Below, piece by piece: positions 50,665 to 59,731 of a stretch of 64,000 nucleotides of DNA. Position 1 is the stretch's first letter; the number at the start of each line of letters is the position of its first letter. Source of the stretch: CAWFYI01 sp963820105 (GTDB taxonomy: Bacteria; Patescibacteriota; Saccharimonadia; Saccharimonadales; UBA4665); contig CAWFYI010000001.1 in NCBI GenBank assembly GCA_963820105.1, positions 744,001 through 808,000 on the forward strand. Direction: 5' to 3'. A program made the translations under genes and the position numbers. The notes beneath the pieces were generated by a model. It was not told the origin of the DNA and did no database searches. It saw only the letters and a list, made by a program, of their open reading frames with translations.

Positions 50665-51468
50665 TTATAGGTTCAGCAAGGTATGCTGATACCAGTGCAG
50701 TACGTCGCTTCCGAACAAAACCGTCAAGACAGCACCGGCTATTAGGAAGGGGCCGAACGGTATGGTACTGTGGCGCTTCAAGCGGCCGCTGGCCAGCAGC
50801 GGTAAGCTTACGATGGTGCCCAGGAAAGACCCCAAGAAGATGAACATCGCGGCAAGCGCCGGCGTACCCGCGACGAGCCCCAGCAGCCAGCCCAGCTTTA
50901 CGTCGCCGCCCCCTATCCATTTGCCTCCGGAAATCTGGAAAATCACGTAGAACAGGCCGCCGCCGACCACGATTGCCAGAATCACGTTCAAGAGCGCCAC
51001 AAGCGCATGGTCGGCGGCGGCCACGCGCACGGCCGCTTGTACTGCGGCAATGGCGCCTAGAGGGTAGATTATCCGGTTCGGCAGCGTGAGCCAGCGCAGA
51101 TCATACACCACGAGCGCCACTAGGCCCGTAAGCACAGCCAGCCAGAGTACGAAAATAGCCGTCTGAGCCGAATCGAACGCGTTCGGCCACCATGTGTATG
51201 AAGCTGTGAACAAAGCGGCCGTGGACAGCTCTACCAGCGGGTATTGCGCGGATATTGGCCGGCCGCAGTAACGGCATCTACCTCGAAGGAATAGCCAGCT
51301 TAACACCGGAGCCAGGTCTTTAGCAGCCAGTACGTGGCGGCAGTGCGGGCACATCGACCTGCCTTTGGCGACGGACAGATTCTCATGCAGGCGCCAGACC
51401 AAGGCATTTACGAAACTCCCCAGACTTAGCCCCGCGACGATCAGGATGGCAATAATCATTAGCACCAT
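50665..51468 (-). CDS. pilD: Prepilin leader peptidase/N-methyltransferase
   Basis: 267 residues, about seven membrane helices. The cytosolic zinc loop has MCPHCRHVLAAKDL and GRCRYCGRPIS (CxxC...CxxC); the catalytic aspartates sit in VVYDLRWLTLPNR and IGGGDVKLGWLLG. PilD cuts prepilins after the Gly of the site and N-methylates the new end. It stands between the pilin genes, preceded by a terminator that closes the upstream pilin operon. Confidence 0.95.
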   Translation of the reverse strand: MVLMIIAILIVAGLSLGSFVNALVWRLHENLSVAKGRSMCPHCRHVLAAKDLAPVLSWLFLRGRCRYCGRPISAQYPLVELSTAALFTASYTWWPNAFDSAQTAIFVLWLAVLTGLVALVVYDLRWLTLPNRIIYPLGAIAAVQAAVRVAAADHALVALLNVILAIVVGGGLFYVIFQISGGKWIGGGDVKLGWLLGLVAGTPALAAMFIFLGSFLGTIVSLPLLASGRLKRHSTIPFGPFLIAGAVLTVLFGSDVLHWYQHTLLNL

Positions 51469-51474
51469 GTTATC

Positions 51475-51509
51475 ACAAAGAAAACAGACCCGGTTGGGAG
51501 GGCCTGTTT
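51475..51509 (-). terminator. Terminator between the pilin gene and pilD
   Basis: Minus strand: AAACAGGCCC / GGGTCTGTTT around TCCCAACC, then TCTTTG. It separates the pilM-to-pilin operon from pilD and the minor pilins. Confidence 0.75.
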
Positions 51510-51536
51510 CTTAATCGTAACTGTTGCCTTTAAGAT

Positions 51537-52091
51537 TTACTGCGAGGTTATGCAGTCCCACAGCCAAGGGCCGCTTGACTGTTCGACCGTATACAGCAGT
51601 GCAGCTTCCCTGGGAGTGTTCGCCGCTACAGTGGTAGGCTGGGTGCTGGCCGTGGCCGGACACTCGGCATTTTCGTCAAGTATCATGGCCTGGCCCGTTA
51701 CGCTGCTCGTGGTGAAAGTACCATAGTGATACTGGAAACGGTCCTTCTGGCCGTTACCCGAACCGTTGCCGCTGCAAGCGAAACCGTTGCCGGCAGTGTA
51801 TTGGCTAAGCGTTCCCGCGTCGCCGACGATGGTGGCGCAATCGGCTGCCCAGGAGTTGCCGTTACCCCCTATGTTACCCGGCAGGATGCCATTGTTATTG
51901 GAAACGAAGTTATTGACAGCCGAGGACATGTGTCCCGCATCGCTTTTACGTGAAGTGTTCCTCTGTGTGCGTTGTAGCGCTGGCAAGGCCAGGAAGACAA
52001 TCAGCAGAATCAAGGCGGCTATGGCCAACACGATCACGATTTCTATGATGGTGAAGCCTTTGTCGTTAGGTTTTTGTAGTTTCTTTGACAT
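51537..52091 (-). CDS. Type IV pilin-like protein (PilA/PilE-like)
   Basis: 184 residues from ATG 52091, preceded by AAAGGGG. Prepilin site DKG|FTIIEIVIVLA with Phe1 and Glu5, helix through about residue 50 with SSAVNNFVSNNNG after it, a Gly/Asn-rich centre and a C-terminal Cys near the end (LWDCITSQ), as in major pilins with a D-loop. It is followed by a strong terminator, as expected of an abundant product, so this is the best candidate for the major pilin. Confidence 0.8.
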   Translation of the reverse strand: MSKKLQKPNDKGFTIIEIVIVLAIAALILLIVFLALPALQRTQRNTSRKSDAGHMSSAVNNFVSNNNGILPGNIGGNGNSWAADCATIVGDAGTLSQYTAGNGFACSGNGSGNGQKDRFQYHYGTFTTSSVTGQAMILDENAECPATASTQPTTVAANTPREAALLYTVEQSSGPWLWDCITSQ

Positions 52092-52203
52092 TGCAGGTGC
52101 CCCTTTGCAATTAAACATTAGCGCTTATGTCTTTGATAATAATCCGTAATAAGAGTAAAAGCAAGCTGGTTTGTCAGTTTTCCACAGCACGTGAACCGGC
52201 CGC

Positions 52204-52782
52204 TTACAGTTGCTGGCATTGCGGCGTGCCAACGCTCCCCCTGCCTGATTCAAGAGCATAAATCGCCACTATATCATTATAGCCCGCGCCCGCAGATATG
52301 CTCTCGCCCTTAGCCTTGCATTTCTGATGGTTCAAGATAGCGACACCGTCAGGAGCAGTAACAGACCGGCTGCCGGGAGTACCGGCAGGCAGAGGTATTA
52401 ATTTTACATGGTAGGGATCCTTGTAAGGGGAGGTCAATTTGTTGACCGTGTTTTTCAAGAAGTAGTCGTTGGGGGCGCTGACGCCCTCCGCTACCGTGCA
52501 TGAGGGCTGGCCGGCTACCCCGGAATCACCGCAAACATCCGGGAATTTTCCGGAATTGTTAAGCTCATAGTGCGACACCGCCTGCAGTATGGTCTGTACA
52601 TCCTGTTTACGCTGGCTGTTACGGTTGCCCCGGGTCAAAGCCGGAATAGCTTGTAACACGACGAGTAGAATCAGTCCGGCCATCGCCATCACGACCATGA
52701 CCTCCAAAATCGTGAATCCGGCCGCGCGCCGGCTCTGTGGCGTGCGGCGTGCGGCAAGTGTTGTACGGCGGGCGGTTTTCAT
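52204..52782 (-). CDS. Type IV pilin-like protein
   Basis: 192 residues. A basic leader (RRTTLAARRTPQSRRA) ends in the site AAG|FTILEVMVVMA with Glu5. The helix and QRKQDVQTILQAVSHYELNNSGKFPD are very like the neighbouring pilin (NTSRKSDAGHMSSAVNNFV), so the two are paralogues. It overlaps the stop of pilC by one base. Confidence 0.82.
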   Translation of the reverse strand: MKTARRTTLAARRTPQSRRAAGFTILEVMVVMAMAGLILLVVLQAIPALTRGNRNSQRKQDVQTILQAVSHYELNNSGKFPDVCGDSGVAGQPSCTVAEGVSAPNDYFLKNTVNKLTSPYKDPYHVKLIPLPAGTPGSRSVTAPDGVAILNHQKCKAKGESISAGAGYNDIVAIYALESGRGSVGTPQCQQL

Positions 52783-53999
52783 CAGATACTGCTAGTAAAG
52801 CCGGACTGGTTGACCAAACCATAGATCGGCAGTAAAACGGCAGCGACGATAGTGATGGCGATCAGGCCCATTATGACTATCATCACCGGCTCTATTATGG
52901 TATTGATAGCTTTGATCTCGTTGTCGACTTCTTTCTCGTAATAGTCGGCGACCTTAGCCAGCATGGTTTCCATGGCACCGGATTGTTCGCCTATGTGTAG
53001 CATGTTCGGCACCAACGGCAGAAAATTAGGGTCATTGGTAATGGATTCCGATAACGACTTGCCGCCTTTGACTTTGGTGATAGCGCGGGCGATCGAGCGC
53101 GAAATGTGTACGTTATTGACGGCTTCGCCGGTAATTTCCAGCATCTGGATCAGCGGCACGCCGGCTGCGACTAGCGTGGTACCCGTACGAGCGAAGCGTG
53201 CCATATACATCTTCATGAACAAGTGCCCCGTAGGCCAGGCTTTCATCTTGAAGCGGTCTATGAACGACCGGCCGCCAAGCGTGCGGGCCCAGCGCGACAG
53301 CGCGAAGGCCAGTACGGCTATTATAATCAGTATCAGCCACCAGAAGTGCGTAACGAAGTGCGATACCCACAGCAGTACTATCGTGGGCAGCGGCAAGGAC
53401 ACGCCAGGCAGACCCTTGTAAACGATTTGTACCTGGGGCAGGACTTTCACTACCATGAAAGTGATTACGGCTAGCATCACCAGCATCACGATGCCGGGAT
53501 AAATCATGGCACCGCGGACCTTTGCCAGGATATCGGCGTCTTTTTCCTGCTGGTCGGCCAGGCGTTCCAGGCCGGTATCCAGAGTACCAGAAGCCTCGCC
53601 AGCGGCGACCATGCTCACATATACGCGGTTGAACACCGTGGGGTGCTTCTCCAGCGCTTCATGGAAGGATTTGCCGGCCTCGACGTCGGTGATGATCTGG
53701 TTAATGACGATCTGGAAATTCTTATTTGTGGTCTGTTGGGAGACTTGGCGCAGACTCTGCACCAGCGGTAGACCGGCATTGATAAGCGTGGACATCTGGC
53801 GGCTGAAAAGCACTTTATCCTTGATGCGTACGCGGCGAAGACTGAATTTATTATCGCCGCTGAGAGCTTTGATGTTCAGCGGCGTGTAGCCTTGCTCGCG
53901 TATCAGTTTGGCGGCAGCCTGTTCGTTGTCGGCCTGGACCTGGGCCTTGATTTTCTTGCCGGATTTCGAATCTTTTGCCTCGTAGTCAAAGGTAAGCAT
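52782..53999 (-). CDS. pilC: Pilus inner-membrane platform protein
   Basis: 405 residues. Two GspF/PilC domains, each with the MSTLINAGLPLVQSL / ARTGTTLVAAGVPLIQML type motif and a membrane helix, with SMVAAGEASGTLDTGLERLAD and MLHIGEQSGAMETMLAKVADYYE in the repeat cores; a last helix near the C-terminus. PilC couples the PilB/PilT motors to pilin insertion. It begins 1-2 nt after the pilT stop. Confidence 0.95.
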   Translation of the reverse strand: MLTFDYEAKDSKSGKKIKAQVQADNEQAAAKLIREQGYTPLNIKALSGDNKFSLRRVRIKDKVLFSRQMSTLINAGLPLVQSLRQVSQQTTNKNFQIVINQIITDVEAGKSFHEALEKHPTVFNRVYVSMVAAGEASGTLDTGLERLADQQEKDADILAKVRGAMIYPGIVMLVMLAVITFMVVKVLPQVQIVYKGLPGVSLPLPTIVLLWVSHFVTHFWWLILIIIAVLAFALSRWARTLGGRSFIDRFKMKAWPTGHLFMKMYMARFARTGTTLVAAGVPLIQMLEITGEAVNNVHISRSIARAITKVKGGKSLSESITNDPNFLPLVPNMLHIGEQSGAMETMLAKVADYYEKEVDNEIKAINTIIEPVMIVIMGLIAITIVAAVLLPIYGLVNQSGFTSSI

Positions 54000-54000
54000 T

Positions 54001-55072
54001 TTAGCCTCTCATAAGTCTGTCTAGCTCTTCAAGATCGACCGCGTAATTCCTGGCCTGGTCGTAAGTGATGGTTCCGGCATGTATCAGGCTTACCAGCGTC
54101 TTGTCCATGGACTGCATACCGTATTCGGCGCCGGTCTGGATGACGGCTTCCAGCTGGTGGCTCTTGCCTTCCCGGATTATGTTCCTGACGGCGGGAGTAG
54201 CCGTCAATATCTCGGCGGCGGCGGTGCGGCCGCCGCCTATGGCAGGTATCAGGCGCTGTGAGCAGATGGCCATCAGGATATTGGACAGCTGGGCGCGGAT
54301 CTGCGGCTGCTGGTGCGGCGGAAAGACATCGATCATACGGTCGATGCTCTGCGCGGCGCTGTTGGTGTGCAGAGTGGCGAACACCAGGTGGCCGGTTTCG
54401 GCGATGGTAATGGCGCTGGCTATGGTTTCCAGGTCGCGCATCTCGCCGATCAGGACCACGTCCGGGTCCTCGCGTAGCGCACTGCGCAGGGCGGCACTGA
54501 AGGAGTAGGTGTCGTAGTGGACTTCGCGCTGTACGATGACGGATTTCAGCGATTTGTGGGTATATTCGATGGGGTCTTCAATGGTGATGATGTGGGAGGC
54601 CCTTTCCTGGTTGATCTTATGGATCAAGAGCTGCCAGCGTGGTGGATTTGCCCGAGCCGGTAGGACCGGTTACCAGTACCAAGCCGCGCGGATAGTCGGC
54701 GAACTTGTTGACTATCGCGGGCATGCCGAGCTGCTCTATGCTCAGTATCTCGTTCGGAATGAGGCGCAGGGCGGCGGCCATGTTGCCGCGTTCATGGAAG
54801 GCGTTGACGCGGAAACGACCCAGATCGCCGTATGCGAAACTGAAGTCAAATTCCTTATCCTTTAAAAGTATCTGTTTCTGGTCCTCGTCCAGAATGGCGA
54901 AAATCAGCGTTTCCACAGCCTCTTCGTCGAGTGTGTCGCTGCCGTTGACCGGTGTAAGTGAGCCGTCAACCCTGAGTATAGGCGGAAGACCGACCTGCAG
55001 ATGAAGGTCGGAAGCCTTTTTCTTTACGACTTCGTCCAATAAGATTTCGATCCTAGGCGCTTGCGCTGCCAT
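54001..55072 (-). CDS. pilT: Pilus retraction ATPase with a 1-nt insertion
   Basis: About 356 residues after skipping one base near 54625 (STTLAAL|IHKINQERA). N-terminal PAS-like domain (KKKASDLHLQVGLPPILRVDG), Walker A GPTGSGKSTT, the Asp box IITIEDPIEYTHKS, Walker B LIGEMRDLETI and the His box GHLVFATLHTNSA, with AIRNLIRE-like arm NIIREGKSHQL. PilT depolymerises pili and powers twitching and DNA uptake. Start set at ATG 55072. Confidence 0.93.
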
Positions 55073-55087
55073 ACCCAACCCCCTTCA

Positions 55088-56897
55088 TCATGAAGTGCCC
55101 TCTGCTGCCACGCGATTGACTTCTGCCAGGGTCGTGAAGCCGTTCAACGACTTCAGATAGCCGTCCTGGCGCATATTGATCATGCCTTCACCAAGAGCCG
55201 TCTTTTCTATTTCGCTGGTTGTTGATCTCTTCATGATTAGCCCTTGGATGGCCTCTGTTACTTCAAATACTTCATAAAGTCCCATGCGACCCTGGTAGCC
55301 CCCAGGATGGTCCGGATTGTCCGTGCCCTGGGTTAAAGTATAAGCGGTTTGACCGCTTAAGGGCAAGCTTTTATATCCCAGATCCGCGGCGATGGAAGCT
55401 ACGGTTTCCTTAGTACGGGGTAGCAGCTGGCCAAGCGTCTGTTGGATAGCCTGGGTTTCCGCCGGAGACGACTGGTAGGCTTGCTTGCCGTCATCGGCAA
55501 TCCGGCGCACCAGACGCTGGCCTATGACCGTGTGCACCGTGCTGGCTATCAGGAAAGGCTCAATGCCCATATCTAAGAGACGCGGCAGGATGCCGGCGGC
55601 GCTGTTGGTGTGAAGCGTGCTGAAGACCAGGTGGCCGGTCAGCGCCGCCTGGACGGCCAGCTGGGCCGTTTCTTTGTCGCGGATCTCGCCGACCATCACG
55701 ACGTCCGGGTCCTGGCGCAATACGCTGCGCAAACCATTCGCGAAAGTCAGGCCAACCTCCGGGTTGACCTGTATCTGGTTGATGCCGTCGACCTTGTACT
55801 CGACCGGGTCTTCCAACGTGACGATGTTGATGGCGTCGTCTTTAATTTCCTGGATCATGGCGTACATCGACGTCGACTTACCGGAGCCTGTGGGGCCGCT
55901 GGTCAGAATCATGCCGTTAGGCTGTTTCAAGCCTTTGCGTATAAGTCGCAACGACCGTCCCGCGTAGCCCATGTCCTCGAGCAGAAGCGAGGTGCCGGTC
56001 TTGTCCAGCAGACGGATAACCACCTGCTCTCCCCACACTGTCGGCGCTATGGCGATACGTAGGTCAATGGGCTTTTTGTCGACCAGTACCGTGAAGCCAC
56101 CGTCCTGCGGGCGTGCGGTGTTCGTCAATCTTCAGATTACTCAGGATCTTGACGCGCGAAATCATCGCCGGCTCGGTATTCTTCGGCAGGCGCATGATTT
56201 CGCGCAGCACGCCGTCTACGCGGCAACGGATCTTGAGCTCATGCTCCAGCGGCTCTATGTGCACGTCGCTAGCCCGGTTTCTGGCGGCGAACTCCAGGAT
56301 GGCCGACAAGGCTTTGGAAATCGGCGAGTCCTGGACGATGGTCTTTATGTTCTTATCGTCTTTTCTGGGCGTCTTGGATTTATCCTGGGGTGTGTCGGAG
56401 TCGATTTCTTCGACGTTTTCCTCCAGTTCGGCCTTCATGTTCTGTGTATCCAGCCGCGTAGAATATTGCCTTAGCACCTGGCGTATGCCGGCTTCGGAAG
56501 CTACGTAGACTTTGAGCGGCCTGCCGATACGGTTACTTAAGAAATCAACGGCCTGGACATTGCCTGCGTCGAGCATGGCCACGACCAGGCGGTGCTGCAT
56601 TTCGCCGAGCGGTACCGCCATGTAGCGTTCGGCGATGTCCTGCGGGAGCAGCTGAAGTACCTTGGGGTCTACGCGTGCCTTGGTCAGGTTCACGTATGGC
56701 ACCTTGGTAACGGTGGCATTGGCCTTGGTAAGCTGTTCGTCGCTGATAAGCTTATTCTTGATCAGGTAGCCGAAGAGCGGCTCTTTCTTGTCCTTGGCGG
56801 CCTTGCGGGCTTTTTCCAGCTTGCCGGCATCGAGCATGCCGCTGGAAACCAGTACGTCCTGGAGCTGTTGTTCACTGACCGCTGATAGTACACTCAT
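55088..56897 (-). CDS. pilB: Pilus assembly ATPase with a 1-nt insertion
   Basis: About 602 residues after skipping one base near 56114 (KIDEHR|RPQDGGF). N-terminal MshEN domain (GYLIKNKLISDEQLTKANA, PYVNLTKARVDPKVLQLLPQDIAERY), a low-complexity acidic linker, then the motor: ASDVHIEPLEHELKIRCRVDG, Walker A TSGPTGSGKSTSMYAM, Walker B VGEIRDKETA and His box LVFSTLHTNSA. The zinc-binding cysteines of many PilB proteins are missing. PilB extends the pilus. MshEN domains often bind c-di-GMP. Confidence 0.94.
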
Positions 56898-56927
56898 AGT
56901 GCGTCTCCGGTTCGCCCCGTCATCCGT

Positions 56928-57182
56928 TTACTGCTGCGACGCGCTGCTAAACGGATTCTGGTTTGCATTCTGGCCGATAGTGATAGGTTGGGTCGGATCA
57001 AAGGCCTTGTTATTAAAGTATTTATCATCGGGTTGTGGGAAATCTGTCGTAATGGGCTGCACTACTTCTACTTGTTTCTGGCGGCTGGCCGGCGTGCCGA
57101 ATATGCGGCTGGACACGAAGAACGAGACTACGCCGCTGAGGAAGACTATAAGGATTATCAGGGCTATGTCTTTTTGTTTCAT
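56928..57182 (-). CDS. Small single-pass membrane protein in the pilus operon
   Basis: 84 residues: a membrane helix (about 6-28), then a Pro/Asn/Gln-rich exported tail. It sits where pilP would be in other pilus operons and may play that part, but there is no sequence similarity to see. It overlaps the pilO stop by 4 nt. Confidence 0.7.
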   Translation of the reverse strand: MKQKDIALIILIVFLSGVVSFFVSSRIFGTPASRQKQVEVVQPITTDFPQPDDKYFNNKAFDPTQPITIGQNANQNPFSSASQQ

Positions 57183-57857
57183 TTCACTACCTGCTTGGTT
57201 ATGTTGACCTTTTTACCCGGCTGGTAATACGTATGGGCGTTGACCGTGATAGTCATGTTGTTCACGCTGCCGCTGACATCAAGCGTATCGATCTGTATGG
57301 GCCGGATTGATTGCTGGAGCTTCGCGACCAGTTGGGTCACGGAAGTATAGCTGGCGTTGCTGATGGAAAAAGCGAACGGCATATTGACGGGTTCAGGATT
57401 GGTGCTGGATTGGTTGTTCTGCTGGGTAAGCTGGTCGTCCGTACCGGTTATGCTCGTAACTTTCAGGCCGTTATCACCCAGGATTTTCTCGATGCTTGAA
57501 GTTAGCGCCGGGAAGTCGTAAGCTGTCCGGCAAGGCGTCCAGTATGATCTTGGAGTTAGGGCCGTCATTGTCGCCGGTGCCGTCTTTGTTGCCGCCGATG
57601 ACATTAGGGGATTCGGAATCAAACGTGGTGTAGGCTTTGGACAAGCTTCTGTAGCTGTCTATATTGTCCTGCAGCTGTTTGTGCGCCTTTTCCTGGGCAT
57701 TGATAACCTTTGCTTGGTAGCGGTTCTGGCTGAAAACCGCTTTGGACGCCACCAAACAGAAGATGGTCACGAAAGCTCCGGCCGCAACTATGCCCACCAT
57801 CTGGGCGTTAGCTTTGCTGATTGCCAGATGCTTGGTAGAAATCTCTTTCGCCGCCAT
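57179..57857 (-). CDS. pilO: PilO-like pilus alignment protein with a 1-nt insertion
   Basis: About 225 residues after skipping one base near 57518 (LPDSL|DFPALTSS). A membrane helix (about 20-42) is followed by a coiled coil (AKVINAQEKAHKQLQDNI) and a ferredoxin-like domain. Named from position (directly after pilN, TAATG overlap) and topology. PilN and PilO form the inner-membrane alignment ring with PilM. Confidence 0.75.
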
Positions 57858-58570
57858 TATTGACCCCCTTTGGTTGTCGATGGCGCAGCCTGGAACAGGT
57901 CGTTCGGCTTGCCTACGCTCTGCCTGGTAACGGTTTCACTGGGCACGGCAAGCTGCACGTCCTGCGTGATATCGAAGATGGCCGGATCATAAGCCAGGTT
58001 GATGGTGTAGTTCGCGGCCTCTCCGGCAATCTGGGTATCGGTGTTCAGGCTGAAACTACTCAGTACTACGTTACTGAAAGCGGGGTGACCCTGGTCGTTC
58101 TGGCCGTTCTGCTTGCCCGCGATGAATTTCGCACGCTTCAACGCATCGACATAGGTGTTAACTTTGGCCAGGTTACCGGACGTACCGGTAATCGAAATCG
58201 TCTTTTGCGCGAAATCTATACTGAAATCATTAATATTGACGTCCGCCGGCGTAACCTGGTTCAGGTATGCGAACAGCCTGGCGGCAGCCGGCTTGCCGGA
58301 GTGCAGCTGCGTCAGGCTTTCCAGTTGGTTCTGAACCGTCAGCATCCTGTTTATCTGGGGTTTTTTCTGTAGCGTGTCGCTGCCGGATTTTATATCGCGC
58401 GCCAAGTCGTTCATGTGCTTTCTCTGCAGGCCGCCGGCGCTTAGCAACAGTAGCAATATGACCACTGAAACACCGGCTACTAATATAGAAACGCTGAGCA
58501 CCAGGCGCCGGGCCCTTTGGGCTTTGATATATTCCAACTTCACGTCCGGCAAGAGGTTGAGCTGTATCAT
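57857..58570 (-). CDS. pilN: PilN-like pilus assembly protein
   Basis: 237 residues. It begins MIQLNLLPDVKLEYIKAQR, matching the PilN N-terminal INLLP peptide that docks in PilM, followed by one membrane helix (about 22-44) and a periplasmic coiled coil plus ferredoxin-like fold with DVNINDFSIDF and ISITGTSGNLAKVNTYVDALK. The start overlaps the pilM stop as ATGA. Confidence 0.9.
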   Translation of the reverse strand: MIQLNLLPDVKLEYIKAQRARRLVLSVSILVAGVSVVILLLLLSAGGLQRKHMNDLARDIKSGSDTLQKKPQINRMLTVQNQLESLTQLHSGKPAAARLFAYLNQVTPADVNINDFSIDFAQKTISITGTSGNLAKVNTYVDALKRAKFIAGKQNGQNDQGHPAFSNVVLSSFSLNTDTQIAGEAANYTINLAYDPAIFDITQDVQLAVPSETVTRQSVGKPNDLFQAAPSTTKGGQ

Positions 58571-59610
58571 GCGTCGCGCTCCGCCAGTCCAACGGCTACG
58601 CTGAACTGATTAGATATCGCAAGCAATTCGTTCTGGCGGTCCTGGCTGTACGTGACATTGCGCCACGCGTTGCCGATCTCGACGTTGATGCCGAACTTAT
58701 TTGCCAGATACAGCGGGAATTCGGGAATTACCGAGGCTCCGCCAGTGACGATGATGCGCTCGACCTTGGCCTGCGTATAGCGCTTTTGGAAGAATTTGAT
58801 GGACTTCTCTACCTCCGTAGTTAGCAGGTCTACCGTGCCGCTTATGGCCTGGAAGACCTGCCCTTCCAGCTTATTCTCGCTCAAGCCGAACTTGAATACG
58901 AACTGCTCGGCCTGTTTCTGGTCGACATTCAGACTCTGGGCGGCACTGCGTACGATGGCCTCCAATCCCGTCGGTATGCTGCGGGTAAGGCGGGGCGCGT
59001 CTCCCTGTATTATGACCAAATCAGTTGCCTTGTGCCCCGTATCCACTATGAGCTGGGTACCGGCATCCGGCACCGTGAGCGCCCTGGCCATAGCCAGGTT
59101 GTCCGGCTCAAAGGCAACGACGTTCAAGCCAATTGACTCCAACATGTCCAGACGCGCTTCCACGAATTTGTTCGGCACGCTGGTCAGCAATATCTCCTGT
59201 TTGGTCCTGTCCAACGGCGAGTCGCCCAGCAGCGACCAGTCAATCTTTGACTCGGAAAGCGGGGTCGGCACCAGCGCGTCGGCCTGGAACGGCATGGCCT
59301 TGGCCAGCTCGCCCGGCGACATGCGGTCTACGTCGGCCACCGTCGTAAATACCCGGCCGGACGGTATGCCAACCGATACGTTGCGCGTAGTAACGTGGGC
59401 CTGGTTTACAAGCTGCGATATAATCTGAGCCAGTTTCTGCTGGTCAGCCTTGGAGTCGCTCATGGACATGGAACTTTCCAGGGGCACGTAGGCGTATTTG
59501 ACCAGTGATTTGGGCAGGCCGTGGCCGCGCAGTTCCACCAGGCGCACGGCAGTACTGCCTATGTCCAGGCTGAAGAAGTCGCCGGTGCCGCCAGTTAAAA
59601 TCGAGCTCAT
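58567..59610 (-). CDS. pilM: PilM-like actin-fold pilus assembly ATPase
   Basis: 347 residues. Actin/FtsA-type fold with phosphate 1 FSLDIGSTAVRLVEL, connect QLIVDTGHKATDLVII (phosphate 2) and the adenosine motif IIVTGGASVIPEFPLYLA. PilM sits on the cytosolic face and binds PilN. First gene of the pilMN(O) set, with a short gap after the large secreted protein gene. Confidence 0.94.
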   Translation of the reverse strand: MSSILTGGTGDFFSLDIGSTAVRLVELRGHGLPKSLVKYAYVPLESSMSMSDSKADQQKLAQIISQLVNQAHVTTRNVSVGIPSGRVFTTVADVDRMSPGELAKAMPFQADALVPTPLSESKIDWSLLGDSPLDRTKQEILLTSVPNKFVEARLDMLESIGLNVVAFEPDNLAMARALTVPDAGTQLIVDTGHKATDLVIIQGDAPRLTRSIPTGLEAIVRSAAQSLNVDQKQAEQFVFKFGLSENKLEGQVFQAISGTVDLLTTEVEKSIKFFQKRYTQAKVERIIVTGGASVIPEFPLYLANKFGINVEIGNAWRNVTYSQDRQNELLAISNQFSVAVGLAERDA

Positions 59611-59731
59611 GATCCGGCCCTCGGTTTCGTCATACGTGGAATTATATCATAAGCACTTTCGGCGCGACGAAGGAAACAGACGGTTCCGGCATTCGTGATT
59701 TCATTCATGTTCCCACCCATATTTTCTTAGG
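59611..59731. other. Short gap upstream of pilM
   Basis: About 120 nt; contains an AT-rich -10-like TATAAT on the minus strand (complement about 59642-59647) that may start the pilM operon. Nothing else is seen. Confidence 0.4.
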